Below, piece after piece: positions 8,417-18,831 of a stretch of DNA of 64,000 nucleotides. Origin of the DNA: Spodoptera frugiperda (lineage: Eukaryota > Arthropoda > Insecta > Lepidoptera > Noctuidae). Position numbers and translations under genes: made by a program. The notes under the pieces are model-generated. The model was not told where the DNA came from, searched no databases, and worked only from the letters and a program-made list of their open reading frames with translations. The stretch's first letter is position 1. The number at the start of each line of letters is the position of its first letter. The DNA is taken from NCBI RefSeq assembly GCF_023101765.2, contig NC_064212.1, forward strand, positions 1,488,001 through 1,552,000, in the 5' to 3' direction.

Positions 8417-11359
8417 CTAGCATAAAGTAGTGAGTAGTTGTTCTGTCTGTTCGTAATCTAGTTCTAAAAGCCATTGAGTAACTTTTTTTTTACATTCTAA
8501 TTTGGACAGTTTAACGATTTCAAGTTTTTTGTTTACTTTATTGTATAAATTATTGCTTCTATAGTTGAGGAATTTCTGGGCAAAGGATGTGTGGACTGGA
8601 ACTGGATTACACACATCAAAGTATCTTCTTTTGTTTTGTTTGTTTTGGATTGAAGGGAGATCAATAGATGCGTGCTTTTTGAGGATGATGTCAAGTATAT
8701 AGAGTTGTCTAACTGTAAGGATGTTGCTGTCTTTATACAATGAAGTAGTTGGGTAGAGTCTGGGTTTGGATAGTGCTACTTTTAGAATTAATCGTTGGCC
8801 TCTTTCGACTGTAAGGAAGTTAGATTTATGGGAGCCACCCCAAATAGAAATGCCATAACAGAGAATAGATTGACAGAGTGATTTATACACAGTTTTTATT
8901 ATTTTCCAGCATGTAACATGTCTAAGGTTTTTAAAAATATGAATAAGTTTTCTAGTCTTTTGCGTTAAGTTAAAAATGTGTTTTTTGAAAGTTAAATTTT
9001 GATGGATTGTTATGCCTAAGTATTTTATTGTGTCGGTTTTGGATATATTTGGACAAGTGGAACAATTAAAAACAGAGGAATGACAAGAATGAGCGTAAAT
9101 ATTAAAGTTATTAGGGATGGTTGAGAAATTGTGTATTGAGTAAGTGATGTACTTAGTTTTGGCTGCATTTAATGTTAACTTATTGATAGCGAGCAAGTGA
9201 GTAACTATATTAAAGCCATTTTGAGCAGAGCAAAATGTCTCGTCCCAAGTGTCTCCGAAAAAGGTTAGTGTGGTGTCATCTGCATATGATAGTATTTGAC
9301 AGTTGTTAATATTTAGATTACATAAGTCATTAATATAACAAAGAAATAGGGTTGGGCCTAAAATACTGCCTTGAGGCACACCCATGTTAATGTCATTTTC
9401 TGTACTTAACGTGTTTCCTATTCGAACTATTTGGGTGCGATCTTCTAAATAATTTCGAAAAAGAGCTAGTTGATTATTCCTAATACCCAGTTTTTCTAAT
9501 TTATCTACCAAGAGTCGTGGACAAACTGTATCAAAAGCCTTTTGCAGATCTAAAAATATAGTCAAACATTTTTTCTTATTATCCAATTTGTCAACAATGA
9601 ATTCGCTGAAACTATGTAAACAATCAGTGGTTGAGATACCTTTCCTAAAGCCATATTGGTATTTGGAAAGGATATTTTTGTCTTCTAAAAATTTTATGAG
9701 ATTATTATTTATTATCCTTTCAAATATTTTTGACAAGATTGGAAGCATAGCTATAGGTCGGTAATTAGAGGCATCCTCTTTATTCCCACTTTTAAATATA
9801 GGCACGATTACAGACTTCTTTAAACATTTTGGAAAGACACCTTCTGCCAGGCATCTATTTAGGATAAAAGTAAGAGGAGGAACTATGATATTTTTTAAAT
9901 ACTTTAACACAACTGGAGAAATGTTGTCCCAGCCCGAACCACAGTCAGGACGTAAGTTAATAATAATCTTCTCAACTTCTTCTTCAGTTGTCTCGAGGAG
10001 AACAAGAGAGTTAGAGATAGAGTCGGTATTTGAGACATTGTTTGGAAGTGGGTTAAGACCAGAAGGAATTTTTTTGGCTAGTTCAGAACCTATGTTCGAA
10101 AAATAATTGTTTACTTCATTTAAGGAGTCTACTGGTGAGGTTTTAATATTTAAGAGTTCTAACGGCTGATTATTAGGTTTTTGTAAGTTGGTTATAGTTT
10201 TTATGGCAGTCCAAATCTTTTTATTGTTATTTCCTGTTGATTTAAGTAAATTACTATCATATTGTCTTTTACATTTTTTTAATATATCATTACAAAAATT
10301 TCTGTATCTAGTATATGATATTTTTAATATGTTATTGTCGGGATTTTGCTTTAGTTTGTAGTGCATTTTATCTCTAGTTCTAATGCATCTTAAGAGACCA
10401 GGCGTTATCCAGGGTTTCAAGGTTACTTTATTTCTGGGGACTTTCCGGCTTGTTGAATTTTTAGTTATAATATGTTGTATGCTATCTACTAAATAGTTCA
10501 TCGATTCATCTGCAGTGATATTCTTGTTGTATACATGGTTAAAATCTATTTCCTCACAGTCATTCAACAATTGTTCATAATTTATTTTATTTATTATTTT
10601 GCACTTGTTAAGTTTATGTCGGTTACCGGAGTACATACAAAAAAGAACAGGCTCATGATCAGTGATAGCGGTCTGTAGGATAAAAGTGTGTGAGTATATT
10701 TTTGTTTTAATAATAACATGGTCGAGGCAGCTGTTTCCTCTAGTTTGTTCATAATGGGCAGGTATCATACCGAAGAAAGCAAGAATGTCGAGATAATTAG
10801 AAGTATTTAGATTAATTTCTTTTATATTTATATTAAGGTCTCCCACGAGAATAATATTTTTAAAATTTGAAAGACTTGTGAGTAATTGCTGTAAAGAGCT
10901 TAGGAAATTGTCCAATAAAAGAAAACTAGGTGGCCTATAGATTGCAATAATGGCGGTTTCATTATTTATCTTTAAGAGGAGACAGTTTGCTTCCAGTACT
11001 TCTGGTTCTTCTATTTTGCAATTAATATCACTATTTATGTAAATAACTAAACCATCATTTTGATTATAATTACGTGACGTTGAGAAGCTGGAGTACCCGG
11101 GTAATACGGGAAGACTGTTGACGGATGAGAGCCAGCATTCAGATAAAATTATTACATCACAGTTGAACTGTAATCTGTTTAGTAATACATTTAAGCTGAG
11201 AAAGTTTTTGTTAAGACTTCTAATGTTTTGTTGTAGGATTTTTAGGTATAGGTTTGGATTAGATAATACATTTTTACATACCTCAGGGTCGCAAGTATGC
11301 AGTTCCGTTAAGTGGAAACTGTCGATACTGTCTATATTGTTTAAGTCAGCGAATTTTGA
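8417..11359 (-). CDS. LINE ORF2: AP-type endonuclease plus reverse transcriptase
   Basis: Open for about 980 codons from 11359 to the stop at 8417. The endonuclease begins with LQQNIRSLN (about residue 45) and has LVGDLNIN (172), LDHV (212) and TDHEPV (233). The RT has YRPIAMLPILSKIFE, FLDLQKAFD (about 602), MGVPQGSILGP (659) and the catalytic SYADDTTL (691). The C-terminal tail matches other CR1/Jockey-type RTs in style. The likely ATG is at 11392-11390, but two in-frame TAA codons (11360-11365) separate it from the rest. The reading frame is therefore long but its start is disabled. Loss of function may be recent, since no other stop appears. Confidence 0.85.
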   Translation of the reverse strand, partial: SKFADLNNIDSIDSFHLTELHTCDPEVCKNVLSNPNLYLKILQQNIRSLNKNFLSLNVLLNRLQFNCDVIILSECWLSSVNSLPVLPGYSSFSTSRNYNQNDGLVIYINSDINCKIEEPEVLEANCLLLKINNETAIIAIYRPPSFLLLDNFLSSLQQLLTSLSNFKNIILVGDLNINIKEINLNTSNYLDILAFFGMIPAHYEQTRGNSCLDHVIIKTKIYSHTFILQTAITDHEPVLFCMYSGNRHKLNKCKIINKINYEQLLNDCEEIDFNHVYNKNITADESMNYLVDSIQHIITKNSTSRKVPRNKVTLKPWITPGLLRCIRTRDKMHYKLKQNPDNNILKISYTRYRNFCNDILKKCKRQYDSNLLKSTGNNNKKIWTAIKTITNLQKPNNQPLELLNIKTSPVDSLNEVNNYFSNIGSELAKKIPSGLNPLPNNVSNTDSISNSLVLLETTEEEVEKIIINLRPDCGSGWDNISPVVLKYLKNIIVPPLTFILNRCLAEGVFPKCLKKSVIVPIFKSGNKEDASNYRPIAMLPILSKIFERIINNNLIKFLEDKNILSKYQYGFRKGISTTDCLHSFSEFIVDKLDNKKKCLTIFLDLQKAFDTVCPRLLVDKLEKLGIRNNQLALFRNYLEDRTQIVRIGNTLSTENDINMGVPQGSILGPTLFLCYINDLCNLNINNCQILSYADDTTLTFFGDTWDETFCSAQNGFNIVTHLLAINKLTLNAAKTKYITYSIHNFSTIPNNFNIYAHSCHSSVFNCSTCPNISKTDTIKYLGITIHQNLTFKKHIFNLTQKTRKLIHIFKNLRHVTCWKIIKTVYKSLCQSILCYGISIWGGSHKSNFLTVERGQRLILKVALSKPRLYPTTSLYKDSNILTVRQLYILDIILKKHASIDLPSIQNKQNKRRYFDVCNPVPVHTSFAQKFLNYRSNNLYNKVNKKLEIVKLSKLECKKKVTQWLLELDYEQTEQLLTTLC

Positions 11360-11438
11360 TTATTATAAACCGGTGTCGTTTTGATTTGACATTCAAAGGT
11401 ATTTTTGTGTTGCAAGTATGTTTATAAATTGGTAGTAC

Positions 11439-12965
11439 CAGCGGCGGCCTTACCCATTGCGAGGCTCCGGGCGGCAGGTCTTTGCGAGGCCCTTTGTCCT
11501 TCGTAAAAAGTATGTGATGCGAAAGTAGGTCTGGTTGTTTGGTTTAGGTACTTGTTATGTTTGACGAGAAATACTAAAGTTATACAAATAAATAAAATTT
11601 GAGTTTTAAAAGATTTTACTTTGAAAGATTTGCAAAATTAAAAAAATAAGGGGTGATACATTTTAAAATTAATGTTTGCGACTTTTCCTAAGACTAAAAT
11701 TTTTAATTAAAACAGAATAATCTAACTAGTCTCAGCACGGGGTCAAATCGGGCTATTAACTTTACTAAATATATAAAGTTGCCGCTTGTCTCACTCGAAT
11801 CACACATATATATACATAGATGTGGCTATACAACACCTAGACGCATTCATCAATTGGCTCGATAATTATCGAGAAAATGGTTTTCAGTCATCTCTTGTAA
11901 CAGCGAGAGAGGGATAATGAGATTGACAGACAGTTTAAACTAGTCAGAAGACGACGTAAAAAAAGGCATTTTGTTTATGAAGGGAAAGATGAAGTTCATG
12001 AATTGAATGCGGAAGAGATTTTCAAAATAAACTATTTTTATGTTATTGTCGACAACGTGCGCGCAAGCTGTCATCCTAGGTTTGAGGCATTTAAACACCA
12101 TGAGAGCATATTTGGTTTCATGTATAATACAAAAAGATTAAAGGAAATTAGTGATAGTGAACTTTTGAAACGATGCAGCGACTTGCAAATATCTATGACA
12201 GTAGGAGAATCATGTGATATTGATGGACATGAATTGTACGAAGAACTGAATATGTTCATTCGTGTGTATGAAGGAAACGACGACATTATCTCGGTGCTGA
12301 AATACATAATAGAAAAAAAATTAACCGAAGTTTACTATCGAAATAGTCCTGAGAATTATTGCCACCACACCTGTTACAGTTGCGTCTGCTGAAAGGAGTT
12401 TTTCGAGGCTTAAAATCATTAAAACATATTTGAGGAATTCGATGACACAAGATCGGCTTTCAGCCCTTGCTATTCTTTCCATCGAAAATGACGTAGCTCA
12501 TTCGTTAGATTATTCTGTTAAGAGTTGACGAACGAAATGAATCGCGGGGATGCCCCGAGAGATAGAATAGCAGAACATTAACTGTCTCGACTCCCGAGCT
12601 AACCCGAATGCTATACGATTAAAAAACAGATCTTCAAGTATTTTGAGGCGCGATATTCAAGTACTATCAATTACACTGTTAGAAATTTCTATTGTAATTT
12701 TGCAACAAATGCGTTGGAAGTACACTGCCAAGACATTATAGTAAAATTAAAGCTGTTTTAGTAATTTTAATGGAATTAGTTAAGTAACTAACTTTATTTT
12801 AATTTACCGCTATGTTATAACCTGAATAAGTAATTAAGGATCAAAATAAAAAGATTTAAAAAATCTATATTTTTTTAAATTTGCTTGGGTTGTGTAGCGC
12901 GAGGCCCTTGCAAGAGCGAGGCCCCGGGCGATTGCCCTGTTCGCCACCCCCTAAGGCCGCCTCTG
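11439..12965 (+). mobile_element. hAT DNA transposon (degraded) with 8-bp target duplication
   Basis: A 1527-bp element. The ends are CAGCGGCGGCCTTA and, on the opposite strand, CAGAGGCGGCCTTA. The exact 8-bp direct duplication GGTAGTAC flanks it at 11431-11438 and 12966-12973. It carries a hAT transposase remnant on the plus strand. It interrupts the LINE spacer between ORF1 and ORF2 and so inserted after the LINE. The ends also share GAGGCC-rich subterminal repeats. Confidence 0.93.
11901..12528 (+). pseudogene. hAT transposase C-terminal half, frameshifted
   Basis: One frame is open from 11901 to about 12340 and encodes a mid-region with CDIDGHELYEELN, typical of hAT proteins of the zinc-finger-MYM/TTF type. 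The C-terminal hAT dimerisation motif (TPVTVASAERSFSRLKIIK, then RLSALAILSIEND) follows in a different frame from about 12350, ending at TGA 12526-12528. The frame break near 12340 and the missing N-terminal BED finger and catalytic core mean no active transposase can be made from this copy. Confidence 0.85.
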
Positions 12966-13254
12966 GGTAGTACAATGTAAAAATGTAACAGGTTTATATT
13001 GTAAAGTATATTATTGTATGTGATATAATAAAGTGTGAATTGCGTGAGATATCTATTATAGCGCTTAATAAGTGGAGAGAGTGTTGAGTGTAAGTTGAAG
13101 GTTGAAAGTGTAAGTTTTGTGTAAGTGTGTGTATGTGTGTATAAAGGACAACAGTGTAGTTTAGTGTGCGTGTGTTGTTTAATTGGTACAAGTAATACAA
13201 AATAAAATAAAGATAAAAAACAATGTAACATAGGTTTTTGGAACAGTAATATAG

Positions 13255-14307
13255 TCATATGTTTGACATAGACACTACATTCTCTAAGTCTATTTCTCTC
13301 TTAATAATATTCTCTAAGTCTGTTTCTCTCTTAATAATACTAGCCTTAACCTTATCATTTTTCTTTAAGAAAATTTTACCAAAAGATGTCCAGCAGTACA
13401 TATAATTTTGCTCTTTGGCAAATTTTCTAGCAAGATAATATAAATGCTGGGTTTGTGGGGGCAAGTACTCACTGAGGTAGATCGGAGTTGCAGGGCCGTC
13501 CATGTTGAGGTGTGTGGAATTTAGCTTGTTTTGTTTGTTTGTAGAGTTGAAGTACCGAGCTTTCTTGATAATATGGTCCTTTGTAGAAGCACTAGTTAAC
13601 TCGACAATTATGCGTGAAGCTTTATCCTTTTTGTTTGTACAGTATACCTCTCTGATCTCCGATTTTTCAATATGAGCACCAATGACATTTGTCGCATTTT
13701 GCACAATCTTACAAAGATCTTCCTCCTTCACAGTGGGTGATAATGGTATGTTACGAATTTCAACTCTATCTTCCAGTTGTTTGATATAACAACTGGAAGA
13801 TAGAGTTGACAGCTTAGAACGCACGCTCAACACCAAGAAAATTGAAATTCGTAACATACCATTATCAATTTAGTATTTTATTTGTAAAAATATATATATA
13901 TGTATATACTTTATTTTGTTGTTATATAGACGATCTGCTTTCTTTTCGGATTCCAAGATATCCACTTTATTTTTCATGTCATCATACTGTTTTGATACAA
14001 ATGCAATGGATTCTTTGATTTCAGAGTTCTGTTTCAACAACTCGTTCATCATATTTTGTAGTGTATCAAGGGCGGAGTGAGTTTTGTTGCTGCGTTCTTC
14101 GCATTTGGATGTGTGAGATTGGAATATTTGTTTCATTTCCGACATGAAGAGCTTTTGTCCATCATCATATATCGGAGTAACAATATCAATGGAAGTTTCA
14201 CTTGAGTCATTATTCGAAGCACTTTGTGTGCATTTTTGTCCTTGAAGTGAAGATTTCGAGCGAGTTGAGGGGGCGGCGGGGGGCGGGGGCGTGTGACGCA
14301 ACGGCAT
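13255..14307 (-). pseudogene. LINE ORF1 (coiled coil plus FP25K-like domain), broken
   Basis: The N-terminal part (14307-13926) starts MPLRHTPPPP and contains a coiled coil of about 90 residues. The C-terminal part (about 13780-13255) has the domain called Baculo_FP in Pfam, found in ORF1 of many lepidopteran LINEs: VEIRNIPLSP, then PIYLSEYLPPQTQHLYYLA, then CWTSFGKIFLKKND. Between them about 140 bp of extra sequence, including an inverted copy of adjacent coding DNA, puts stops in the frame. Here the domain belongs to a transposon nucleic-acid-binding protein, not to a virus. The final residues include a short duplicated block (RETDLENIIKREIDLEN). Confidence 0.75.
13738..13867. repeat. Snap-back inverted duplication inside LINE ORF1
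   Basis: The outer arms 13738-13763 and 13842-13867 are reverse complements (26 bp). The inner arms 13760-13779 and 13790-13809 pair over 20 bp around a 10-base loop. The right side has 32 extra bases (13810-13841). The original ORF1 appears to have run straight from about 13787 to 13928, so the second arm is an inserted reverse copy, as produced by template switching. Confidence 0.85.
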
Positions 14308-14383
14308 TTTGTATACGCAGGTACCAGGATATCATAAATCATAGGGTGAGATAGAAACAGTAGAAGTTCGGTAGAAGTTCGGG

Positions 14384-14561
14384 GGTCAGCCAGACTGGTC
14401 GTCGATCGAGTATTTCGTACTAATTTGTTGTCCGTCCACTATAAGTTGAACCGTAGCTTATTATTAGGAGAAGTAGTCGAAACGCATGGGTCAGCTAGAC
14501 TGGTCGACGATCGAGAATCCTGTACTAATCTGTTGTCCGTCCACTATAAGTTGAACCGTAG
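14384..14561 (-). repeat. Two 5' UTR monomers of the LINE
   Basis: Direct repeats at 14384-14456 and 14489-14561 (73 bp each, period 105 bp) share the blocks GGTCAGC, AGACTGGTCG, CGATCGAG and GTCCGTCCACTATAAG. Tandem 5' monomers are usual promoter units of LINEs. The sequence from 14562 to 14705 is AT-rich and holds the LINE/duplication junction. Confidence 0.8.
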
Positions 14562-14705
14562 TGCGTTAGTGTTTGTGTGTTGCACTCACGTAATTTACGG
14601 TAAGTATGTTATTTGGATGACCTCCTTGCTGTTACTGGGCGCCGAATATTTGCACTGAATTTATTTTCGTATTTTATTTAATTTTTACTTTAAAATTTTA
14701 AATTT

Positions 14706-15886
14706 TAACTATGGGAAAATGCAATCGGGTATCTCAGTGACGTGATTAATATCAGTGAATCATCATAAAACATGGTGTGATGCCTTCCGATGAGAAACTA
14801 TGTTGGTTTGTCTTTCTTTTACATGGCATAGGAGCATTTTTGTGGAATGATTTTCAACTCTGAAAATAAGAGGCTGGAGCATATTGCAGGCCATAATTCT
14901 TAGCTAGGCTAGAGGATAACGCGGGCAGAAAGTTAGTTTCTAATAAATAATTAGGCTCAATGACTCATTGAGCGCGCAACAAGGATATCCACTAACTAAC
15001 ACTAATAATATATTTTTACAAATAAAATACTAAATATGGCAATTAAAATGACTGCCAATGAAACAGATAATGACTTACAGTTTGGACACCACACTCTGCC
15101 TGAACGTCGAACTTTTCCAAGAATCTTCGTATAAAGCCATTGTGTTAAATTGTTTCAAATTTTCAATACAATTAAAACACTACATGTAATTATTGCAGCA
15201 TTTGTAGCTACACATTAAAATCCTAAATTAAACTTGCAACTTGGTTGATGATTCACGAATTATGGAACTTCCGTCCAATAATCCCAACCGGTTTGGTTGA
15301 TAACGAAGACAACAGACAAACACCTAAAGAAAGATGTCAAAACAACATAATGACGCGTTGACGTTTCTTTTCTTAACGCATTTGCGTTTTGTTATTTTTA
15401 CAAGTTTAATTTTAATTCTTAATACTCGCTTAATTAATCGCTATAAATTCTTAATACTCGCTTAATTAATCGCTATAAAACAATAATAAAGTATATTTGT
15501 ATATTTTTAATATCAAATTTTACTTTTACATACTAAAACAAATAATATTTTTTAAATTAAGACATACAGCAACAGGGTGCGCATAATGAAATTAAACGAA
15601 ATCACTATTATCCTTATCATTTCATTTCTGTCAAATTTCTATAACGTCATTGTCATTCAGATTGTGATAGAATGTCTTGAATCCTGATTGAGCGCTAAAG
15701 TTTGTTATTGTTAAAATTAGTTAAATAATTAATAGATACGTGAAGATGGCATCTTCTACAGTGTTGAGAGTGAAACGTAGGCTCGAAGAGAATCCACAGG
15801 ATACGCTGGTTCTTATGTGTAAACGGATAAAAACTGATAAGGAAGAAATCTCTCCGTCATTATTCGTCTTCCGGGGAACCGTTGAT
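14706..15886 (+). repeat. Segmental duplication, copy B (SLC7A6OS promoter and exon 1)
   Basis: Counterpart of 1-1189. The aligned flank keeps the same order of motifs but has small indels. Copy B alone has a 32-bp tandem duplication at 15415-15478. The transcription start is not marked by an obvious TATA box; the conserved block GTCAAATTTCTATAACGTC about 120 bp before the ATG is the same in both copies and may be promoter sequence. Confidence 0.88.
15415..15478. repeat. 32-bp tandem duplication upstream of SLC7A6OS
   Basis: The unit containing CTTAATACTCGCTTAATTAA occurs twice in succession. Copy A of the segmental duplication (about 748-785) has a single unit, so the doubling came after the duplication, or one unit was lost in copy A. 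Confidence 0.85.
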
Positions 15887-17976
15887 GATCAAGTATGTAT
15901 AATAGAATAAGGAAGCTTTTAATGCTAAAAAAAATACTATGCCATCATAAAAATCCATGAAAAGAACCCTAAAGTATAACTTGTGTTGTATATTGAAGGA
16001 ACATTTTAATTTCGGAAACATTATTGTTGTCTAACCTCTAAAATGACCACGGTTTTGTTTTAAAATGCCTCTATTATACTATTACATGCTGCTAAAGACT
16101 TTGTTTAGGTTATAAAATCTATTTTAACTAGATTAAAAAAATAAATCTTGAAGTCAAATCCACTGTTTACAAGAGTCCCCTATGGCATTTATTGTGTTTA
16201 AATACGATAATTGCGTCTTGCTTTTGCTTAGGGAGCATATGGTTGAGACTAAAAATAAAATTAAAAACATGACTAATGAAATGTGTTCTACCTACTGATC
16301 CAAGCTATAAATACAAATTATGAATGTCTAAGCTACTCTGAAGTCACTCTAATTTGTCTACTCTGCAGTGGAATTATTATGATAATAACATACAAACTTG
16401 TCCATTCACAGGAAACCACACATGTCAAGAATCTTTTACCAAAAACAGATATAAAGCAGCAGACCCTACCCAACGTAGACACTATCATAGAAAAATTAAG
16501 AAAAGAAAGAAAAGAGGTCACAACGAAGAGTCGTTATGAAATAGTCAACTGTAGTCGAGGTTTGAAGGATGAAGATAACGATGGAGAGAATACAGATGTA
16601 CTCAATTTAATAGATCTGCAGAAAACAGATGACAAAGATGGGAACGTACAATATGCGTACGATCTCTATACCAGTTTGAAACAGGAGTTTGATATATCTA
16701 TGATAGATAACTTTGTGGGGTAAGTTTTGTTATTAAAATTACTCATTTCTCTATATTGTTTTGTATTATTTTGCATTGTTATTGGTAATGGGAAATAGTG
16801 TAGTTTTGTTTTTTTATTTTTGGTTGATATTTATCATGGGGCAATTTTATACAAGTTTTACTTTTGTTTTAGTTTTACTTTTGTTCTCACTACATTTTAT
16901 TTAGATTTTATGGCCTTTAATCTTCCCCGATAATAAACATTAACTTAAGATTTTTGTGAGTGGTTGTATTGAATTTGCACTTAGAATAGTTTCTAGTTCT
17001 TACCTTTTTGCTTTAATTATTTGTACTATATACTTATCTCCTCATTCCTCCGTTACAGTGTCGAAACAGGCTTAGTCCTAGACTCCTATGATCCAACACA
17101 AGACTCAGACCATGAAGCTGATGATGATGATGATTCCAACGATGAGAACAACTGGAGGAATGACTACCCAGACTCGGAGGCCAGCAGCATAGATGTGGAG
17201 GATATGGTGCAAGCCATGCAGAGGGTTGATATAGGTTAGTATTACTAAAATGCTATTTTATGAATGAAATTAGTAACCAGCCCTAATCCCGTATAATCAG
17301 TCTAGATTTATGACAGAAACTCAATAGAAAGTAAAAAATTGCCATTACAACTTGTACATCCGTGAGTCACATAACAAGCCAGTAGATTACTACCACACGG
17401 CCCTGTCTTGCACAATGCTGAACTTTTTTTATAAAATCACATGTATTTACGAATATTGGTGAAACTGTACTTACATGTCATTTGTTTATTTAGCGTGTTG
17501 AATTAATGTTTTTCTAACTTTCTTTTTCTTTCAGTATAAGAAATATTTATTCGTTTTTGTTTTATATTTGATAGCTACCTTTCTCTTTTATAGTACTTCT
17601 ATTACATGTGAAAGATTTTTCATATACCTTTATACCAATAATGAACGATTTCATAAAGAAATTAATTTTAATTACAGAAGATGACCTATCAAGTGACACA
17701 GGCGAAGACAAAATATACGATGACCCACCGGACATACTTCAAGATGATGCTCAGAGATACGGTTCAGCGTACGCTAAATATAAAGCAAAGGTGTTGACAG
17801 AAAACCCAGATTTGTCCAACAGAGGTCTAATACTTTGCCATAAAACTGATGATGATGATGATCCAGGGTATAAGAATGATAGTGATGATGGATTCTACTA
17901 CGGAGAAGATGAGGATACGGAACAGTTTAGGGAACAATACAGAAATGATTCGTCTGATGATAATTATCCGGATTGA
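15746..17976 (+). CDS. SLC7A6OS: SLC7A6OS / Iwr1 homologue (RNA polymerase II nuclear import factor)
   Basis: Four exons: 15746-15892, 16412-16719, 17059-17234 and 17678-17976, all with GT-AG introns and consistent phases, giving 309 aa, the same length as the human protein as I recall it. In yeast and animals this family binds assembled RNA polymerase II and supplies its nuclear localisation signal. Visible hallmarks: a basic N-terminus (LRVKRRLEEN, CKRIK, residues 7-29), YAYDLY (130-135), then the acidic Iwr1 core with DDDDDSNDENNWRNDYPD (173-190) and a second acidic stretch with DDDDDPGYKNDSDD near the C-terminus. A poly(A) signal follows 31 bases after the stop. The gene converges on the KIX gene downstream. 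Exon 1 and part of exon 2 are duplicated at the left of the window. The start is fixed by the conserved N-terminus and by agreement between the two copies. Confidence 0.95.
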
Positions 17977-18007
17977 TCCGGTTTTGTAATATTATGGTGT
18001 TTTGTTT

Positions 18008-18013
18008 AATAAA
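18008..18013 (+). other. Poly(A) signal of SLC7A6OS
   Basis: AATAAA, 31 bases after the stop codon. It sits between two copies of a short direct repeat (TATTATGGTGTTTTG and TATTATATGGTGTTTTG). Confidence 0.75.
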
Positions 18014-18015
18014 TG

Positions 18016-18831
18016 TTATTTTTTAATATTATATGGTGTTTTGTTTTTGTATTGGTTTGGTGTAAGCTGAAGATGATAGATACTTTCGAAATTCGTTACG
18101 AAGCCGAGAATTTCATTAACCTCTCGTCTGCATATTAGACAAAGATACAATAGGAAACACATTGTGTCTCGCGTGAATCTGCGTTCCGGCATACCAAGGG
18201 TTAATAGATTTTTAGCTTCATAACATAAAGAATAAGGTTGACGATTGTGTGAATAAATATTATTCATGAATATGAATCGCAACCACATATTTAAGGAAAA
18301 AGGAAGAAGTTTCATAGTTTATTCAAATAAAACAACATTGAAGGTCGAAAAATGTTTAATTTTGACAGATTTTTATTCCAAACACAGTAAAGACAGTTAG
18401 AAAGAGACAGAAGTCTGCATTGATTAGTATATCTTTCCTTTCTTAACAAAAAACCCTTCATTTTACAAGGCACACCTCCCCTCAATTTCAGAATTTGTTT
18501 TCCTATCTATACCCTTTTTCCGTTTCACCCCCCATAATCTCCCATCCCCTTAATAGATAATTAGACCAATGTTACCCCCCCTTTGTAAAAAATGATTTGG
18601 CCGAACATTCCTTGTCATTCTAAAACCTACTACGCACCATCTGGATGTCAGCAATCTCGTATACTTTATCGCCATTGGACTTTAAATTCGATTCGTTAAT
18701 TTTTAAGGCCTAGTGCCCGTTTGTGATAGGGCAACGCGATCGATACGTTTATGACGTTCAGCGCTCTGATTGGCCAGCTTCAATTAACTTACCAATCAGT
18801 GGACTTAAACAAACTTGGACTAGGCACTCTA
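18016..18831. other. Intergenic region between convergent SLC7A6OS and KIX gene
   Basis: No gene seen. The part 18060-18700 is plain AT-rich sequence with a pyrimidine/C-rich stretch near 18470-18580. From 18709 to 18831 lies what looks like a short repeat beginning CCTAGTGCCCGTTTGTGATA with an internal hairpin (CTGATTGG/CCAATCAG, about 18767-18810). Confidence 0.5.

Larger units (their letters stand above)
7877..14650 (-). mobile_element. CR1/Jockey-type two-ORF LINE with nested insertions
   Basis: Read on the minus strand: a 5' UTR with two 73-bp repeats (14561-14384), ORF1 (14307-13255, rearranged), an inter-ORF spacer split by a hAT element (11439-12965), ORF2 with apurinic-type endonuclease and RT (11392-8417), and a 3' UTR with a GT microsatellite. 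The minus-strand 3' end runs into a TAA/TTA repeat at 7892-7877. That repeat is interrupted by the Dong-type element and resumes at 4564-4546, so the LINE's original end is probably near 4546. The 5' boundary is approximate, because no target duplication could be identified. Confidence 0.75.

Noticed and set aside
8163..8474. Overlapping minus-strand ORFs rich in Thr and His
   Set aside because: They are translations of the GT microsatellite in a LINE 3' UTR.
13255..13857. Integrated baculovirus gene
   Set aside because: The FP25K-like domain here is joined to a LINE ORF1 coiled coil and a downstream LINE ORF2; no other viral genes are present.
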